NCBI RefSeq assembly: GCF_000091305.1
Contig: NC_013929.1
Location: forward strand, 9,982,001 to 10,046,000
Length of the DNA: 64,000 bases
Source of the DNA: Streptomyces scabiei 87.22
GTDB taxonomy: Bacteria; Actinomycetota; Actinomycetes; Streptomycetales; Streptomycetaceae
Reading direction: 5' to 3'
Under the pieces are notes generated by a model. That model saw nothing but the letters and a program-made list of their open reading frames with translations, was not told where the DNA came from and ran no database searches. Positions within the stretch are counted from its first letter, which is position 1, and the number at the start of each line of letters is the position of its first letter. Below, piece after piece: positions 61,323-64,000 of this stretch. Position numbers and translations under genes: made by a program.

Positions 61323-62345
61323 TCAGGCCGACTCGCGGACGACCAGCGCGGTACGGAGGATGACGTGACGGTAGGCCACCGACGGCTCCTCCATGTCCTC
61401 CAGGAGCAGCCGGATCATGGCCCGGCCCATCTCCTCCAGCGGTTGACGCACCGTGGTGAGCTGCGGCTTCGTGCGCTGGGCCAGGGGGAAGTCGTCGAAG
61501 CCGATCACGGCGACGTCGTGCGGCACGCGCCGCCCCGCCGCGCGCAGGGCCTGCAGAGCCCCCGCAGCCGTGGTGTCCGACGCGGCGAGAACACCGTCGA
61601 TGTCCGGGTGCCGTTCGAGCAGTTCGGTCATGGCGCGGCGTCCGCTGTCCTGCGAGAAATCACTTTCGGCCACCAACGACTTCACGCCGTCCAGGCCGGC
61701 CAGTGCCAGAGCGTCCTGATAGCCGCGCAGTCGGCACTGGGCGGCGTCCATGTCCAGTGGCCCCGTGATGGTGGCGATGGTCCTGCGGCCGCGCGACACG
61801 AGGTGGGAGACCGCGCTGCGGGCACCCCCCAGGTTGTCCGCGTCCACGTAACTGACGTACTCGTCGCCCGAGCGGCGACCCAGCATCACGGTCGGCAGCC
61901 GCGCCTCGGCGAGCATGTCCGGCAGCCGGTCCCCGGCGCGCACGGACAGCAGCAGAACTCCGTCGACCCGGCTGCCGCGGGCGTACTCCAAGAAGCGCTT
62001 CCGGTCCGCGTCCGAGCGGACCAGGGTCAGCATCAGCTGCATCCCGATGTCTGCCAGCGCGTCGCCCAGGGAGCGGACGACCTCTGAGAAGAAGGGCTCC
62101 GCGAACACTCTCCAGTCGGGCTCGGTCAGGACGAGAGCGACGGCATTGCTTCGCTGGCCGGCCAGCGAACGGGCCGCGAGATTCGGGACGTACCCCAGCT
62201 CCTCGATGGCCTGCTGCACGGCTCGGCGCGTGGATTCCTTCACGCCTGCCGCGTTGTTGATGACGCGGGAGACCGTGCCCCGCCCCACCCCGGCGTGCGC
62301 GGCCACCTCTTCCAGCGTCGGCGTGCCGGGGCGTCGCGTGCCCAT
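61323..62345 (-). CDS. CebR-like LacI family regulator
   Basis: A 340-residue LacI/GalR repressor. The HTH (PTLEEVAAHAGVGRGTVSRV then INNAAGVKESTRRAV) is nearly the same as that of CebR, including the GVGRGTVSRVIN recognition helix, and the hinge/core reads LGYVPNLAARSLAGQRSNAV. The sugar-binding domain also follows the CebR pattern (FAEPFFSEVVRSLGDALADI). It is flanked by two genes whose promoters carry perfect CebR boxes (expansin and GH12), so it is probably a CebR paralogue that responds to cello-oligosaccharides. ATG at 62345 has GGGGGAGGTGG just upstream. Confidence 0.9.
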   Translation of the reverse strand: MGTRRPGTPTLEEVAAHAGVGRGTVSRVINNAAGVKESTRRAVQQAIEELGYVPNLAARSLAGQRSNAVALVLTEPDWRVFAEPFFSEVVRSLGDALADIGMQLMLTLVRSDADRKRFLEYARGSRVDGVLLLSVRAGDRLPDMLAEARLPTVMLGRRSGDEYVSYVDADNLGGARSAVSHLVSRGRRTIATITGPLDMDAAQCRLRGYQDALALAGLDGVKSLVAESDFSQDSGRRAMTELLERHPDIDGVLAASDTTAAGALQALRAAGRRVPHDVAVIGFDDFPLAQRTKPQLTTVRQPLEEMGRAMIRLLLEDMEEPSVAYRHVILRTALVVRESA

Positions 62346-62582
62346 GACCACCTCCCCCATGAGACAGCCGATCTTACGGGCCGAAAGAACCGGGCACACG
62401 CCTTGCGCGCGGAACCCGTGCAGTGTCGGCCAAGGGGAGGTGGGGTGCCGGCTGGTGCGGAGTGGGTGCTTAGCGCCTTTTGGTCGGATTCGGCGAGAAG
62501 CTCCATGAGGAGGGTGGCGGGGCTCGCCCTGTCGGCATGGGGGCGGTCGGGCGAGCCCCGGACGGAAGAATCCTCCTGCGGG

Positions 62583-63719
62583 CTACGCGGTGGTGCAGGA
62601 CGTTCCGTTGAGGCTGAAGGAGGCCGGCTTGGTGAAGGTGCCGCTGTAGGTGCCCTGGAACCCGAAGGAGACCTGGCCGCCTGGCGCGATGGACGCGTTG
62701 TGCACGGCGTTGTCGGCCGTCACGGACCCCGACGCCGGGGAGACGTTGGCATTCCAGGAATGGGTGATCCGCTGCCCCGACGGCAGTGCGAACCCGACCT
62801 TCCAGCCGTCGACCGGGGAGGAGCCCGTGTTGCTCACCGTGACGCCGGCGGTGAAGCCGTCCTGCCAGACGCTCGTGCCGTAGCTCACCTTGCACGCGGC
62901 GGGGCCGCCGGGCGAGCCGGGGCCGCCGGGGGTGCCGCCGCCGAGGTTCACCGTGGAGGAGAACGAGTTCACGGCCAGGCCCGCGCCGTTCTGCCAGGGC
63001 TCGAAGCCCGCCTGAATACTCGTCAGGTACCAGCTGTCCTGGGCGAGTCCGCGCGAGACGGTCTGGCGGACGAAGTCCATCACGTCGAAGTTCCAACTGT
63101 CGATCGCCGACGGCGCGACGAAGGACAGGACGTCGTTGCCGCCGTTGTTGCCGGACCATACCTGCCACTGGCGTCCGGCCACCGTGGCGGAACCGACGGG
63201 CGAGCCCACCGGCTGCACGGACCCCACCCGGTCGAACCAGATCATGATCTCGGTGCGGTTGACGCCGTCGGTACGGGGGGCCGGGTCCAGCCAGATGTCG
63301 TAGGCGGCGTCATAGGCCGCACCGCTCGCATAGCTGTAGGAGATACTCGTGGGCGCGCTCGCGATGGAGCTGAGCCGGGCCGGGAGGTTCGTGCCGGGTG
63401 AGCAGTTGGTGTAGTGGCAGCCGTTGTACACGGACGGGTACGACTTCGGGGCCCCGTTCGTGGGGACCGAGCCGTCGGCCCGGGTGACCCTGAAGCCCGA
63501 GTCCGTGACGGAGATGCACTGGGTGGTACTGGTGCCCCAGCGGTTGTTCTGCACGACGTAACGGCCCTGGATCGTGGTGCTGCCGAACTCTTCGCAGATC
63601 GTCGTGTCGGCCTGGGAGGCCGTCGCGCCGGTCAGCAGCGCGGCCAGGGCGACGAACGTGGTCAGCAGGGCACCGCAGAGCGCGCGCGTCCTGCGGACCT
63701 GGTGGCGTGAGGGTTGCAT
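62583..63719 (-). CDS. celB: GH12 endoglucanase with C-terminal CBM2
   Basis: A 378-residue secreted cellulase. The signal peptide is cut near ASQA|DTTIC. The GH12 domain (about 38-258) has the nucleophile E157 in NRTEIMIWF and acid/base E240 in IQAGFEPWQ, and is very similar to CelB of Streptomyces lividans. A Gly/Pro linker (GGGTPGGPGSPGGP) joins it to a family 2 cellulose-binding module (about 276-378, with conserved Trp residues WQDGF, GWKVGF, HSWNA). A perfect CebR box lies 47 bases upstream and GGAGGACACGC precedes the ATG. It should cleave amorphous cellulose outside the cell. Confidence 0.95.
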   Translation of the reverse strand: MQPSRHQVRRTRALCGALLTTFVALAALLTGATASQADTTICEEFGSTTIQGRYVVQNNRWGTSTTQCISVTDSGFRVTRADGSVPTNGAPKSYPSVYNGCHYTNCSPGTNLPARLSSIASAPTSISYSYASGAAYDAAYDIWLDPAPRTDGVNRTEIMIWFDRVGSVQPVGSPVGSATVAGRQWQVWSGNNGGNDVLSFVAPSAIDSWNFDVMDFVRQTVSRGLAQDSWYLTSIQAGFEPWQNGAGLAVNSFSSTVNLGGGTPGGPGSPGGPAACKVSYGTSVWQDGFTAGVTVSNTGSSPVDGWKVGFALPSGQRITHSWNANVSPASGSVTADNAVHNASIAPGGQVSFGFQGTYSGTFTKPASFSLNGTSCTTA

Positions 63720-63765
63720 GCGTGTCCTCCGCGAGTGGTGTGGGGCGAGGGCTTCTGCATGGGAT

Positions 63766-63779
63766 TGGGAGCGCTCCCA
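63766..63779. promoter_or_regulatory. CebR box upstream of the GH12 gene
   Basis: TGGGAGCGCTCCCA, a perfect palindrome identical to the CebR operator, ends 47 bases before the start of the endoglucanase gene. Confidence 0.93.
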
Positions 63780-63913
63780 AGAGTGATCTCGCCGGGACTG
63801 TAGGAGAGGATCATGTTCCTGACAAGGGTGGCGGTTCCGGTGGCTCGAGGCGCTCCCCGAAGAGGCTGGTGGTGCGGGGCCGAACCGGGCTCGGCAGATG
63901 TCGGGACCCGGGC

Positions 63914-63976
63914 GCCGGGCGGCCCCAAGGGGACGGGGCCGCCCGGCCGGTGACCCCGTCGCCGGGTGACGGGGTC
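63914..63976. terminator. Two tandem hairpins near the right edge
   Basis: GCCGGGCGGCCCC (63914-63926) pairs with GGGGCCGCCCGGC (63935-63947), a 13-bp stem with an 8-base loop; GACCCCGTC (63952-63960) pairs with GACGGGGTC (63968-63976). They probably terminate a leftward gene that lies beyond the window's right edge. No gene was seen between 63780 and 64000. Confidence 0.65.
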
Positions 63977-64000
63977 CGTACGCGGCCTCAGCGGGGGCTA

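Noticed and set aside
1..64000. rRNA, tRNA, CRISPR array or prophage
   Set aside because: No cloverleaf-like or ribosomal sequence, no regularly spaced repeats, and no capsid, integrase or terminase genes were seen.

Overview
The window is high-GC DNA with strong third-position G/C bias, many GTG (and probably some TTG) starts, GGAGG ribosome sites, twin-arginine and lipoprotein signals, mycothiol-type and cellulose-utilisation genes. Everything fits a Streptomyces chromosome, probably an accessory or arm region, because intact catabolic loci alternate with several decayed genes. No rRNA, tRNA or CRISPR array was seen.

Layout. 0-11 kb: 3' end of an acyl-CoA dehydrogenase, an MDR oxidoreductase, a CadD-type transporter, a divergent TetR/FAD-monooxygenase pair with two matching operators, a DJ-1/PfpI protein coupled to a broken GlxA regulator, a copper-type YcnI + Met/His-rich membrane protein pair, peptidase S51, MarR regulator, DUF6069 protein and a SpoIIE-type phosphatase. 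11-24 kb: secreted M1 and S8 peptidases, a DUF418 membrane protein carrying a TTA codon, TetR/SDR pair with three operator-like repeats, lipoprotein, ferritin-like protein, MDMPI/SCP2 protein, and an AA10 lytic polysaccharide monooxygenase under a perfect CebR box. 24-33 kb: GNAT, HxlR/RidA pair, a PLP synthase translationally coupled to an MFS transporter, a three-repeat secreted protein and a threonine-dehydratase-like enzyme.

33.9-40.6 kb is a complete bxl locus: bxlEFG (ABC importer) divergent from bxlR-bxlA (LacI regulator and GH3 beta-xylosidase), with a perfect 16-bp palindrome between them. 40.8-44 kb is a graveyard: frameshifted DUF6193, frameshifted aminoglycoside-adenylyltransferase-like gene and a 2'-5' RNA-ligase fragment, around intact DUF6924 and trypsin-like protease genes.

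44.1-54 kb is an amino-acid sensing and catabolic island: a hybrid histidine kinase (sensor-HisKA-HATPase-REC-REC-Hpt) divergent from a CitB/DcuR-type response regulator whose stop overlaps the start of a solute-binding lipoprotein, then a gluABCD-type ABC importer and aspartase (aspA). The likely logic is: sense glutamate or aspartate outside, import it, deaminate aspartate to fumarate.

54-59 kb: a truncated IS5-type transposase sits where a two-component system seems to have been lost; only the last codons of a LuxR-type regulator and a perfect palindrome remain upstream of a MacB/FtsX-type ABC exporter. 60-64 kb is a cellulose cluster: bacterial expansin, CebR-like LacI regulator and GH12 endoglucanase with CBM2. 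The expansin and GH12 genes each have a perfect TGGGAGCGCTCCCA box upstream, the same box found in front of the distant LPMO gene, so cellulose loosening, oxidation and hydrolysis appear co-regulated.
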